DNA from: Flaveria trinervia
Lineage: Eukaryota > Streptophyta > Magnoliopsida > Asterales > Asteraceae
Direction of reading: 5' to 3'
NCBI GenBank assembly: GCA_025506515.1
Contig: CM046442.1
Span: 61,637,340-61,701,339 of the forward strand
DNA: 64,000 nt
Made by a program: the position numbers and the translations under genes. This document shows positions 34,525-45,590 of this stretch, in pieces. The notes under the pieces were generated by a model. That model saw nothing but the letters and a program-made list of their open reading frames with translations. It searched no databases and was not told where the DNA came from. Position 1 is the stretch's first letter. Each line of letters starts with the position of its first letter.

Positions 34525-34705
34525 AACGACTGAAGAGCATGTTCTTCAGTCGTTGTAGTTTCAGTAGTTTCTTTTCAGTAGTTGTAGTGACAGTTAACAC
34601 TTAGTATTTTTGTAAGAAGATGTCAGCTGTTTGACATCTTCAGTAGTTGTGTTAACTTTCAGTAGTTTGAATAAATTCTGTTAGATGTCACTATCAAGTG
34701 ACATC
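34525..34705 (+). repeat. Series of inverted repeats upstream of the S TATA box
   Basis: 34525-34554 has 12 bp arms AACGACTGAAGA/TCTTCAGTCGTT with a 6-base loop. 34593-34600 and 34649-34656 form GTTAACAC/GTGTTAAC. Nested inside, 34616-34641 has 10 bp arms GAAGATGTCA/TGACATCTTC. 34684-34705 has 9 bp arms GATGTCACT/AGTGACATC. All arms are perfect in this copy. Confidence 0.95.
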
Positions 34706-34709
34706 AGCA

Positions 34710-34733
34710 GACGTCACATCTCTTATATAAGAG
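34710..34733 (+). promoter_or_regulatory. S2 promoter: ACGT box and palindromic TATA box
   Basis: GACGTC (34710-34715) has the ACGT core bound by plant bZIP factors. Five bases on, CTCTTATATAAGAG (34720-34733) is a perfect 14 bp palindrome containing TATATAAG. Transcription probably starts 25-35 bases downstream. In the 3' LTR the ACGT core has become ATGT, a CpG loss. The role is inferred from motif and place. Confidence 0.75.
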
Positions 34734-34938
34734 GTGTTGACCTAATTGTATGTGTGACATTCTGTTACCACGAAAGCGGATATTGAATGAAATATATTTT
34801 GCAGAATTCTCTCTGTCTATAACCGTTTGTTCTTACCTTGAATATCTTTTGTGTTCTTGTGAATTGGTTAATTCATTGTTTGATTTCCGCTGCCATACTC
34901 TCTAATCAATCAAACGTAGATCACTGATCCTAACAAAA

Positions 34939-34950
34939 TGGTATCAGAGC
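34939..34950 (+). other. S2 primer-binding site
   Basis: TGGTATCAGAGC, three bases after the LTR end, is an exact complement of the initiator tRNA-Met 3' end, as is usual for Copia. Confidence 0.97.
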
Positions 34951-35162
34951 TGGTTAATCATTGATTGATCTAACAATTGATCATTGAAACTGCTATTTGA
35001 TATCTATGTTTGATTGAATTAGCACATTTGCAAGAACTGGTTATAGATTATTGAATTTCTGCCGCTTTCGTTTATTCATTTTGAGATCTCTCTTGGTTCA
35101 ATTTGGTTTGTTGTGTTTTGTTTTAAATCTGCTATAGCTTAATTGAATTTGGTTGAATTGAG

Positions 35163-38023
35163 ATGACTACTCCTTCTAATGACCCTCACTATACCGGTTC
35201 CTCAACCAAGCCTCCGATGCTGCTTAGGACTGAGTATAACATATGGCAACGAAGGATGCTTCATCACCTGTCTGTTAACAGTTCAGGTATTGGACATTGT
35301 GGTACATGGACCACATAAGCCTATGGTGAACAATCCGGAAACCAATCAAATGGTTCCGAAGAAGAAGGAACAATACTCAGATGAAGATCGGAAACTGTTT
35401 GAGATTGATGCTAAAGCCCATGGAATTCTGGCCATGGCACTGCCGAATGGAATCTATTGAGGGCTTATGCATCATGAAACTGCTCATGACCTCTGGAATG
35501 CACTGAAGGAACAATTCGGTGGAACTGATGAGGTCTTAGCAAACAATAGAAAAATCCTCGCCCAACAATATGAGACATTCTCTTATAGAAAGGGTGAGAC
35601 ACTGACTCAACAGTTTGAGCGTTTTTCCTGTTTGATCTCTGAGCTGAAAATGGTGAAACAGGAATACACCAACAGCCAGCTGAATAACAGATTCCTCAGA
35701 TCACTGCCTGAGAGATGGGACACATACACTCTTGTCCTACGCTCTAGTGCAAATCTGGATGGCCTATCTCTCACCCAACTTCATGGGAAACTGCTTACAT
35801 TCGAAAGAGAGATAGAGCAGAAAAGGAAATTGTCATCATCAGGAAAGCTCACTGATGACTTTGTACCAGGGAACACTGCCTTGGTTGGTCATGAGTCAGA
35901 ATATGCTGCATCTGAAAGCAATTATGATAAGCATATTGATTTCTCTTCAAACAGTTCTGATCATGCATTTGTTGGTATTGATAGTCATTCTGGCAGTAAT
36001 AGTGACAATCTATGCTTCATCATGGATGATTTGAAAGGAATAGCTGATGATGATCTAGAAGAGATGGATATTCTGAGCCAAATGGCCATGATTAATATAG
36101 ATCTCAGAAGTTCTACAAGAGAACTGGCAGGAAATTTCCTGGACTCTCTGGCAAAACCAAAGTTGGTTTTGACAAGAGTAAGTTGAGGTGTCATAAATGC
36201 CTAAGGCTTGGACACTTTGCAAGAGAGTGTAGATCAACTGGATCTAACTCTTCTGCACCCTTTGTGACTTTTCCTAGCACTAGTCCACAAAACAGAGGGC
36301 AATATCCTGCTGGATTGGTCATCATTCACACCCTGTATCTCCTGCATACTTTGTCCCCCAGGGTCCAATGTCATATCCTTTTCGCTGCTATTACATGCCT
36401 CAGCCAAATCCGGTTCAAGCTCCTATTGCACAACAACCACAAGCATTACCTAACCTCAACCTTCCCAATCTCATCAACAAACTCAACCTCAACAACACAG
36501 CTTTTTCACCCTAGGAGTTGTTGGTGGAGAAGTTTACCAGATGATTTGTCTGGTCATGAACCACTGTTCTCTGGTGCTGGTCAACATGGGGGTGAGAGTC
36601 CTTTTGGAAATCTACCTCTTATGGCTTTGGAGTCTGCTAATACTTCATCCTCTAATGCCTCTACACCACAGGTACCACAGGTATCCTCTGAGGCAAAAGC
36701 CAAACTATGTTCTGAAACATGCATAGCCGCATTTGCATCTATTAGAGAAGCAAATGTAGATTTATTTAACAAGAACATTGAGCTAGAACAAACAATTTCT
36801 AAAAGCAAAGCTGAATTTGAGTCTGTGATTAATGATAAAAATGATGAGATTTACAAACTTAAATGCCAAATCACTGATGATAAGGCTAGGGAAGAGATAC
36901 TTCTAGAGAAGTACAGAGACCTCAAAGAAACACTTGCAACTACCCAGGTAGAGTGTGATCGATGGGTAAATTCTTGCAAGGGTTTTGAAATGCTTCTTAG
37001 TAAGCAATCTGCTTCCAATGTGAGGTTTAGCATTGGTTATAATCACACTGCTCCTCCTACAGATTTTACTCCCAGAGAAGAGGTAGAATCTGATGGTGAA
37101 AGTAATAACCAATCCTTTTCATCATGTGATCTACTATCTGATACAACACCATCAGAAGTAGAAGTCAGCATTAATTCCTCTCAGAACCTATCAGCTGATG
37201 TTGATGGTTCAAATGCTGACACTCACACGATCAAAAAGTTGATCACTCCAGGTGGTATTTCACAAAGTACTGAAAGTACTAAAAAGAATGTCATAACACC
37301 TGGAGAACAAGCCCAAACTACTACATGTACTAAAGGAAAGAAAACTGCAAGTAGAAAGGGTGGGAAAACTACTGAAGAAGATATCAAGAAAGCAGGTACT
37401 AAAAGGAAGAAAACTGCTAGTACTGATAACAAACTGCTGAAGAACAAGTCTTCAGTAGTTTCATCTTCTTCAGCAGATGATCAACTTAAGATGAAGAAAA
37501 AGCCATGTGAAATATGTGGCTTATTTAATCATCTTAGTGATGCTTGCTGGTATAAAAAGGGCTCCAAACTCAAACATAATGAAAACATTAAAGAGGAAAT
37601 GGATAAAATGAAAACTGAGTTTGAAACCAAATTTGTATGAGCAACATCAAAACCTGTGACCCCAAAATCCAAAAAGAAATCCAAAAAGAAAGGGTTAAAC
37701 AGGCAACAGCTGAGGTTGCTCAAAGAGAGATGGTACAACACAGGAACCCATCAAACTCAAGCACTACTGTGTCTGATGTGCTGAAGGCTTTATCACAAAA
37801 TCAGACACAACTTGTTATGATGGTTCAACATCTATTGGGGAGAGTCAACCAATTAGATGCTCCTGTGTTGAAACCACAGAGAACAAAATCCATGCCAAAG
37901 GATTCTTCTTCTTCACCATCTCCATCCCCTCAGGCTGTTATTCATAGCAAGTCTGTTAGTTTACCATCTGTTGATATGAATAGACCCAAAACCAAAAAGG
38001 TTTGGGTCTCAAAAACTAACTAA
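35163..38023 (+). pseudogene. S2 gag, broken; ends in UAA shared with S1
   Basis: It starts at ATG 35163. The first open part ends at a frameshift near 35290. The capsid domain continues in a second frame with YSDEDRKLFEIDAKAHG, and a stop lies at 35457-35459. The next part (35467-36186) has TAHDLWNALKEQFGG and an Asp/Ser-rich region. The zinc knuckle CHKCLRLGHFAREC (36186-) is intact. A frame-shifted Pro/Gln segment (about 36310-36540) follows, then a coiled coil (36540-37000) and a second knuckle CEICGLFNHLSDAC near 37510. A stop falls at 37638-37640, then a Lys-rich part ends VWVSKTN. UAA is at 38021-38023. Confidence 0.93.
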
Positions 38024-38041
38024 TTGTTTATGATTGCAGGG
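38012..38041 (+). promoter_or_regulatory. S2 gag-pol boundary: conserved UAA and acceptor-like site
   Basis: AACTAACTAATTGTTTATG is followed by ATTGCAG|GG, identical to S1. Translation of pol would need readthrough of UAA, a splice using TTGCAG|G, or internal initiation. The in-frame ATG within TTTATG lies 7 bases after the stop. Confidence 0.6.
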
Positions 38042-41000
38042 TTCTTCAACATGCCAAAGTAGCATGTGGTATGTAGACAGTGGAGGATCTATGCATATGA
38101 CAGGGAACAACTCTCTTCTTCATGACTACTCTCAAGGAAAGAAGGGTTTGTTTCTTTTGGCAATGATGCTAAGGGTTACATCATTGGAAAAGGATTTGTC
38201 TCCAATGGAGAAATAAAGTTGATGATGTTAATCATGTGGAAAATCTCAAGTACAATCTCTTGAGTGTCAGTCAAATGTGTGATAAAGGCCATGTTGCTCT
38301 TTTCACCAGTCAGAACTGTAGGATTCTGTCATCCAAAGTTCTGAATTTGATTGATAAGGTGTTGGATGATCACACTCTCCTGAGGGCCAACAGGACAGGA
38401 AGAGTGTACGCCTTAGATCTTTCCAAGAAAATAATCTCAGAGGCCATCCTTGCCTATTTTCCAAAGCCTCTCCTCAAGAATCTAAACTGTGGCACAGAAG
38501 GTTGGGTCATGTTAATTTCAAAAACATGAATCAGTGATCCACAATAGTTTAGTGAGAGGTTACCAATAAAGGAGTTCCACTATGATGAAACCTGCACTGC
38601 TTTGTTTAAAAGGAAAACAACACAAAGTCTCATTCCCTCCTATTGAAGAGCCTAAGTCCTCTGCCTGCTTGCAATTACTGCATATGGATCTATTTGGTCC
38701 TGTGAGAGTGATGAGCATGGCAAAGAAGAAATATTGTCTGGTAATTGTGGATGATTACTCCAGATTTGTATGGACTTTCTTTCTATAGTCAAAGGATGAG
38801 GTTGCTCAGAAGATTATCAACTTTGTGTTGTATGTTGAGAAGCAGTATTCCCTTTCAGTCAAGTGTATAAGGAGTGACAATGGAACTGAATTCAGAAACC
38901 ATACACTTGATGAATTTTATCTTTCAAAGGGAATCAAAAGGCAGTTTAGCATCCCAAGGACTCCAGAACAAAATGGAGTAGTGGAGAGAAAGAACAGGAC
39001 CCTAATTGAAGCTGCAAGGTCTATGTTGGCTGACTCTGGTTTGCCACTGACCTTTTGGGTTGAAGCTGTTAACACAGCTTGCTATGTGCAGAATAGAGCC
39101 TTAGTAAATCAGAGGTTGATGAAGACTCCATATGAAGTCTACATCACTTGCCTCCTCTAATTTCATTTTTCAAAGCATTTGGGTGTCCCTGTTTTATTCT
39201 CAACACAAAGGATCAACTCCAAAAATTTGATCCTAAAGTGGATGCAGGGTATTTTGTTGGTTATTCATCTACTTGCAAAGCATACAGAGGCTTCAACTAC
39301 AGAACAAAGATAGTTGAAGAAACTTTGCATGTGAAGTTTAATGAATCTCCAATGGACAAGATTCCACAAAACCCTGTGGAGTTGTTTAATTTGGACATAC
39401 TACAATATGTTCCTTATCAACCTCCAGCTGTTGCAGATCATGTGGATAAATCATCTTCTGCAGCATGTCTTCCACCTGGTGGTATTGATGATGATGATGA
39501 TAATATCAATACTCACCTATTCAAGTTTAGTGACCAACTGCCTGAGTCTGCTAAACTTGATGTTCCTGTAGCTTCAACAGTTCCATCCACAACAAATGCT
39601 GATGAGATTTTTGATTCCTCTACATCTTTTGAGTTACCATCAAATTCTTGGTTTCAAGAGTCTACATCAACTTGCTGCTACTGAAGGTTCTACAAACACT
39701 TGCGCAGATATCATTGTTTATCAAGAACTGAAGAATCACCCAATGTCTCAAATCATTGGTGATATCAATGCTGGAGTTTCACAAGAAGTCAATTGTCTAA
39801 CTTCTGCTTCTATGCTCTCTTCATGAGTCAGCTAGAGCCAAAGAAGTATCATGTTGCTTTAAGAGACAATGGATGGGTTGAAGCCATGCAGATTGAGCTA
39901 CTTCAGTTCAAGAAACAGCAAGTGTGGGAACTGGTTCCTCTACCCCCAGGTAAGTGTGCAATAGGCACTAAATGGGTGTTTAGGAATAAAACTGATGAAA
40001 ATGGGCTTATTGTTAAGAACAAGGCTAGACTGGTTGTACAGGGGTTTTCACAAGAAGAAGGTATTGATTATGATGAAACCTTTGCCCCTGTAGCCAGACT
40101 AGAGGAAATTAGATTGTTCTTAGCCTATGCTGCATTCCCCATCTTAAAGTTTTTAAAATGGATGTCAAAAGTGCATTTTTATATGGTAAAATAAAAGAAG
40201 AAGTTTATGTGTGTCAACCACCAGGTTTTGAGGATAATAAACATCCTGAATGGGTGTATAAACATGATAAGGCTCTTTATGGGTTGAAACAAGCTCCTAG
40301 AGCCTGGTATGAGACACTTTTCACTTTTCTTCTTAAGAATAATTTCACTAGAGGCTCCATAGATAAAACTTTGTTTTTTAAGAAGGTGGATCAGCATAAG
40401 CTACTTGTTCAAATTTATGTTGATGATATTATTTTTGCATCCTCTGATCCCCAGTTGTGTGATGATTTTACCAAATTAATGAAAAAGAGGTTTGAAATGA
40501 GTGCAATGGGAGAATTACAGTTCTTTCTAGGCCTGCAAATCAAACAAAAGGCTGATGGAACCTTTATTCATCAGTCAATATAGACAAAAGATCTTTTGAA
40601 TAAGTTTGATTAACAAAATTGTAAGCCCTGTTCTACTCCCATGTGCAACACCACACAACTGGATGCAAATCAGAAAGGTAATTGTTGATGAAACACTTTA
40701 CAGATGTATCATTGGGTCCTTGATGTATTAACAGCTTCTAGACTAGATATCATGTTTGCTACTTGTGTCTGTGCTAGATTCATGCTGCTCCAAAAGAGTC
40801 TCATTTGATTGCAGTCAAAAGGATCTTTAGATATTTGTAAGGTACATAATCTCTAGGTTTATGGTATTCCACTGGACACTCTAGCAAATTAGTTGCTTTT
40901 TCAGATAGTGACTATGTAGGGTGCAAGTTAACTAGAAAGTCAACTTCTGGTGGATGTCAATTCATAGGCAACGGTTTGATTTCTTGGCAGAATAAGAAAA

Positions 41001-41354
41001 AAATATGTTGCTACATCCACTGCTGAAGCAGAGTACATTGCAGCTGCAAGTTGTACTTCTCAGATACTCTGGCTTCAGAACCAACTTTTGGATTATGGCA
41101 TTACAGAGACTAAGACTCCATTATTAATGGATAGTGCTTTAGCTCTGTGTATTGTCAAAAATCCAGTCCAGCACTCGAGGACCAAACATATAGAGATCAG
41201 ACATCATTTTATTAGGGATTGTTTTGAAAAAGGTCTGATTGATCCTAAGTTTGTGCCTAGTGCTGATGAGCTTGCAGACATTTTTACTAAGCCTTTGGAT
41301 AGTTCAACATTCCAAAACCTAGTGTTACGGCTTGGTATGCTGCAGCAAGAATAA
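38024..41354 (+). pseudogene. S2 pol (protease, integrase, RT, RNase H), broken
   Basis: Protease has WYVDSGGSMHMTG (38034-38216) in a shifted frame caused by an extra A near 38054. The pre-integrase zinc region is at 38236-38640 (NLLSVSQMCD, then CLKGKQHK). The integrase core has LLHMDLFGPV, CIRSDNGTEFRN and VVERKNRTLIEAA, with a stop at 38787. The linker with YFVGYSSTCKAYRG is at 39148-39684. RT runs 39793-40583: [24 protein letters not shown], and YVDDIIFAS at about 40420. A stop (40580-40582) and several indels follow. RNase H ends 41088-41354 with HSRTKHIEIRHHFIRDC. All catalytic boxes are readable; at least eight breaks make it non-functional. Confidence 0.93.
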
Positions 41355-42053
41355 GTGATAACTACTGATGATCTCAGTAAATAAGTACTGATGATCATTA
41401 GTGACCATATCACATATAGTACTGATTCTGTTAAAACGACTGATAAAGTTACAACTACTGATGTAGTTATAACTACTGATGTCCGTAAAATAGCTAAGTA
41501 CTGATGTCCTATGAAACAACTGAAAACAACAAAAAGGCTGATGAGTAAGTGTTGAGGACAGTATGAAACAGCTGAAAGGCTATGAATTGACGAAAACTAC
41601 TGATGAGAACTTTCTCTTCAGTGTTTCTACTACCGCTGTTTCATCCTAAACAACTAATGACAAAACCATATCTTCAGTAGTTTCACAACTACAGATGACT
41701 AACACCAAGTCATCAGCTGTTTACAACAACTGATAACAAAACCATGTCTTCAGTAGTTTCACAACTACGTATGACTAATACCAAGTTATTAGTTGTTTAC
41801 AACACCGGAAGTCAAAACCATGGTTTTCAGTAGTTTTATAACTGCTGATGCCTAAAACCAATACTTCAGTATTTCAACTTCTGAAAGGGTAATACCATGT
41901 CATAGTCGTTTACAACTACTGATGAATAACACCAAACCCTTCAGTTTTTCTAACCCTTACCCTATAATACCCAATACCTAATCCTTCAGAGCTTCATCCT
42001 CTTCAAACCTAACATCCAAATCTCCAAAACTTCTCTCTCATTAATGGGCGACC
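41355..42053 (+). repeat. S2 pol-accessory spacer with CAGTAGTT-type repeats
   Basis: About 700 bp without a gene. Units such as AACTACTGATGA and TTCAGTAGTTTCACAACTAC repeat with variation. The S LTR uses the same words (CAGTAGTT and CTGAAG). The 3' part (41940-42053) is unique and contains the probable leader of the accessory frame. Confidence 0.88.
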
Positions 42054-45000
42054 ATGCAGCTCAAACCACGCCATAACTGTGTTGCCTACCTCACAAAATC
42101 CCTTTCTGGACAAAGTTCGATAACGCCATTGATCTAATGGTCCAATCTCCCTACCAAACGGCCTTCCTTCTAAATCCCACCATTCATGCCGAATCCTTAC
42201 ACCAGTTTGGACGAACGTCACCCTTAGAATTGGGGAGAACAACAGAGTCTCTCCGGTCGTTCGTCAACAACCATCAAGTGGTCATCACTCCGGAAATCAT
42301 TCGCCAAACCCTAAACTTGGATGATGCCACTTTCCCCGCTGGGTATCCAAAGGGCACAATTGATTTATCCTTTGCCCACCATGGATATCAGGGAAACCTC
42401 CGTGCCTCTACCATCCTGAAAAAGCATTTCCATGATGCAGAAAGTCTTATCTTTCACATGGTAAATGTTTGCTTAGCTCCTAAGACTTCCTCTTGGGATC
42501 AAATGTCTACCAGGTGGCAGCAGGTATTATTCTCTATCCTTGAGCAACAAGACTTAAACTTTTCTAAAATTATTTTTCTTGAACTTAAGGATATGGCCTC
42601 AAAACCTCTTTCTAATCAATGGATATTATATCCTCGATTCATTATGGCCATCATAGAGAATCAGCTGAAAGCTGAGGGACTTGTTGGCCTTGGAGTCCCT
42701 GCAATGGCTGTATTGCCTAAAGTATACTCCAGGCACAACTCTGACCAAACACTGAAATAGACTGCCAAACTACGAAAACCCACGCAGTTGGAACCCACAG
42801 CCACCACCTCCAGATCCAAAGTCCCCACCAAACCCAATCCAAAAAGCCAAAAACGGCTACTCAGGGAGATGAGTCCCCTGAGGATGTGCCTGTACCACAA
42901 ACACAGGAACCACATACTGGTATTAACCCCCAGTTGTGTCAAAGACTCAACCTGCCAAAGCCGCACAGGTATCCTCACAACAGGATCCTGTTGCAACCAA
43001 TATTGGGGAACCCACACTGCTGGAACCTATCTCACTTGAGAGGGTTACCATTGAAGCGCACCATTCACCCCGGGTGCAATCTGCTTCTACCCAATCACCA
43101 CATGCAACCGCCCCCAAAGTCCTACATTAATTATTGCACAAGTGCTGAGTCAGTTGCACTCCTCACCCCCTCCCCAGATACCATTACAACTGGGATACCT
43201 CTACCATTGAGGGGGAGGACCAAACTGCATCTGATAACCCACAGCACAGGGGTTACAATGTTCCATCTCCTAGTGTAGAAAAGAAGATTGGAACTTCTGG
43301 TGAGGCTGCCACTTATCCTGCTTCAGCATATGATCAGGATGTAGTTGGTAACATCACTAAGACCTTACCAGAGGCAACTGCTGATGAAGGACATAGTCCT
43401 GAGGCAGGAAGTCCCCAGTTCCAAGACAAAGGGGCACATACTACAACTAATCTACACTCAGTGCATGTTCATCTTGATTATATTAGGAGGTCAGGTGATT
43501 CAGTAGCTACTGATGATGACATGGGCTTCTTTTATGATGTGTTAGCCCAAAACACCATCCTGGAAGAGGAGGTGAGCAGACTCAAAGAGCTGCTTGCCAA
43601 AACTTTTGAGGATCAAAGACCATCTGCCTCTCAAACCCCACAGATGGCACCTTCATCTGAAGGTCTCCCAAACACAGAGCCACTCCCAAATACTCAGCCA
43701 CCTGCCTCTGCTTCTGGCACTATTTCTTAGGAACAAAACCCCTGAGCAAATAGCTGCTATCTTTCAAAATTCCCTACCTCTCATCACACTATAATCACTG
43801 ATATAGTGATCAAAACCATTGATGAGAGGCTTTCCTCAGTAATACAACCCTTGATAGAGGAAGTTGTGGGCAAAAAGCTTCCTGACAATCAAACCCTTGC
43901 AACCAATGCAACCAAAAAGGGGGAGATTCAATCAGTGAAAGCAACAAGAAAGAGGAGTGCAGAGAAGAAAGAGAAAGAGAAAGAAAAAAGAAGTGACAGA
44001 AGTGGAAAAGGAGAAGGAGTTGGCTGTGGAGACTGAAAAGAGAAGGAGAAGGAAGCTGACATGGAGAAATCAAAGAAAAGAAAGAATGAAAAGGAGACTG
44101 CCTTGGAGCTGATGGTGAAGAGGCTGATGCCTAACACAGCAGATCAATGGATAACATCATTGATCAGTTGTTTAGGCAAGGCCATGACACTGACAAACTT
44201 GACTCTGAGATCAGAAGATTAGAGATTGAACAAATCCAAACTAGATGGGCAAGTTATGATGTGTTAGAAAGAGAAAGGCTGGAGATCATGATCAGGTTTA
44301 TAGCAAAATTATTGGAAGATCAATGATCGAAATCAAGGCTTGGTCCAAGGACAGCATCTTGGCAATAACCACCAAGATCTGTTCGTCTGAAGTATACACT
44401 AAAGGATTAGTTATTGAAGCTTTGAATGAAGCTGGTGCTGGGAGCAGGACTGAACTAGCCAAACAATCTAAAGCCACACTCACCTCCAAAATGCTAGAAC
44501 AGCCTGTCAACATTCCCACACCAAAACCACCAAAACAACAACCCACCAAACCAACTCTCTTACCCTCAAAACCAATAGCCGATGATGTACGCCAGAAGAA
44601 GAAGAGAAGGGTATTAAGGCTAGAAGATGATGAAGAAGATGATGATGAAGATGAAGATAGGCTGCCACTCTCAGCTGTTATACAGTTGCCGAAGGCCACA
44701 AGTCACTCCAACAATTACTCCTGAAACTCAAAGACAAATTGTGAAAGTGAAGCTAGAAGAAGAAGAGCTTCACAAACAACATGATGAGGAATTGTTGAGG
44801 AGGGTGACAAAGCATATGCTGCCACATCTTCTATCATCAACATGAAGAAGCATGCTCTCAGATTATACACTCCTAAGCATACATTTCAATATCAAAAGGA
44901 GAGAGTGAGGATTTGGCCTGATCCCAGGGTGTCTCATAGGATTCACAAGAAAGACATTCCACAGAGATACATTGGCCAAGTGAAGAAGATTGTAGATGAA

Positions 45001-45384
45001 GTGATCTCACTGGTCTTTGTAGTATCACCCTGGGAAATCCTAGATGACTTCAAGAAAGCTTATAAAGCTAACCAAACCCCACAGAAGATGCTGGAAAACA
45101 AAATGGTGAAAAAGGGGTTAGTATATAAGAGGCTTGAGGAAGTCAGAAAGAATGAGCTCCAGTTGTTCCTAGAGGGTAATCACCCTGATGAATTTGCTTA
45201 TAGAATAATAACAACTGTGGAGCTAAAGAATGGGAAACAGGTCAAATACCTATCTGAGTACTATGGGCCAGAATCATTATTTGAAGGAGGTGCTGAAGAG
45301 CTGACCATGGAGGAACAAATTACCTTCCTTGAGGCCTATACAAGAGAGTCATACAGACTCATAGTAGGGAGATCTCATGGATAG
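42054..45384 (+). pseudogene. S2 accessory (envelope-position) reading frame, broken
   Basis: Function unknown. Compared with S1, an extra G follows the first ATG (42044) and a base is missing near 42100. The best N-terminal piece is 42137-42760 (207 codons): NLDDATFPAGYPKGT, LAPKTSSWDQMSTRWQQ and YPRFIMAIIENQLKAEGLVG, then a stop. Pro-rich pieces follow to 43730. The Lys/Glu-rich coiled coil is broken (43806-44320). A Pro-rich, basic-acidic part spans 44323-44724. The C-terminal domain is well kept (44842-45384, 180 codons): FQYQKERVRIWPDPRVSHRI, SLVFVVSPWEILDDF and ITTVELKNGKQVKYLSEYYG. Stop at 45382. The C-terminal domain is the part missing in S1. Confidence 0.82.
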
Positions 45385-45579
45385 GGTAACAGCTCTGTGT
45401 CCAGTTCCCCAAGACAGAGTTCCCATTCATACTTTGCCAAACAGATCATTGAGACTTCTTCCCAGGCCTGTGCTTACAAGGGTCACTTCTGAGCTGATCT
45501 AGAAGACAAAAAGACCAATCGTTCTGCCATAATAAGTGGGACATCTTCAATAAGTTTAGAGGTTTTGGCTGCATTGGTT
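45385..45579 (+). other. S2 3' untranslated stretch
   Basis: It lies between the accessory stop and the PPT and has no gene. The last 60 bases match the start of the window (1-60). Confidence 0.8.
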
Positions 45580-45590
45580 CAGGGGGAGTT
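45580..45590 (+). other. S2 polypurine tract
   Basis: CAGGGGGAGTT adjoins the 3' LTR start TGTTGGACC. The core AGGGGGAGTTTGT across the junction is shared with N elements, which links the two groups. Confidence 0.93.

Larger units (their letters stand above)
34073..34935 (+). repeat. S2 5' LTR
   Basis: This 863 bp LTR has TGTTGGACC...CCTAACA ends. The first 370 bp are an array of units near CAGCTGAAGACTAAAGTACTGAAGA, in two alternating types. Then come three inverted repeats, an ACGT box and a palindromic TATA box (listed separately). The final part has CCGCTGCC near the end. Confidence 0.97.
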
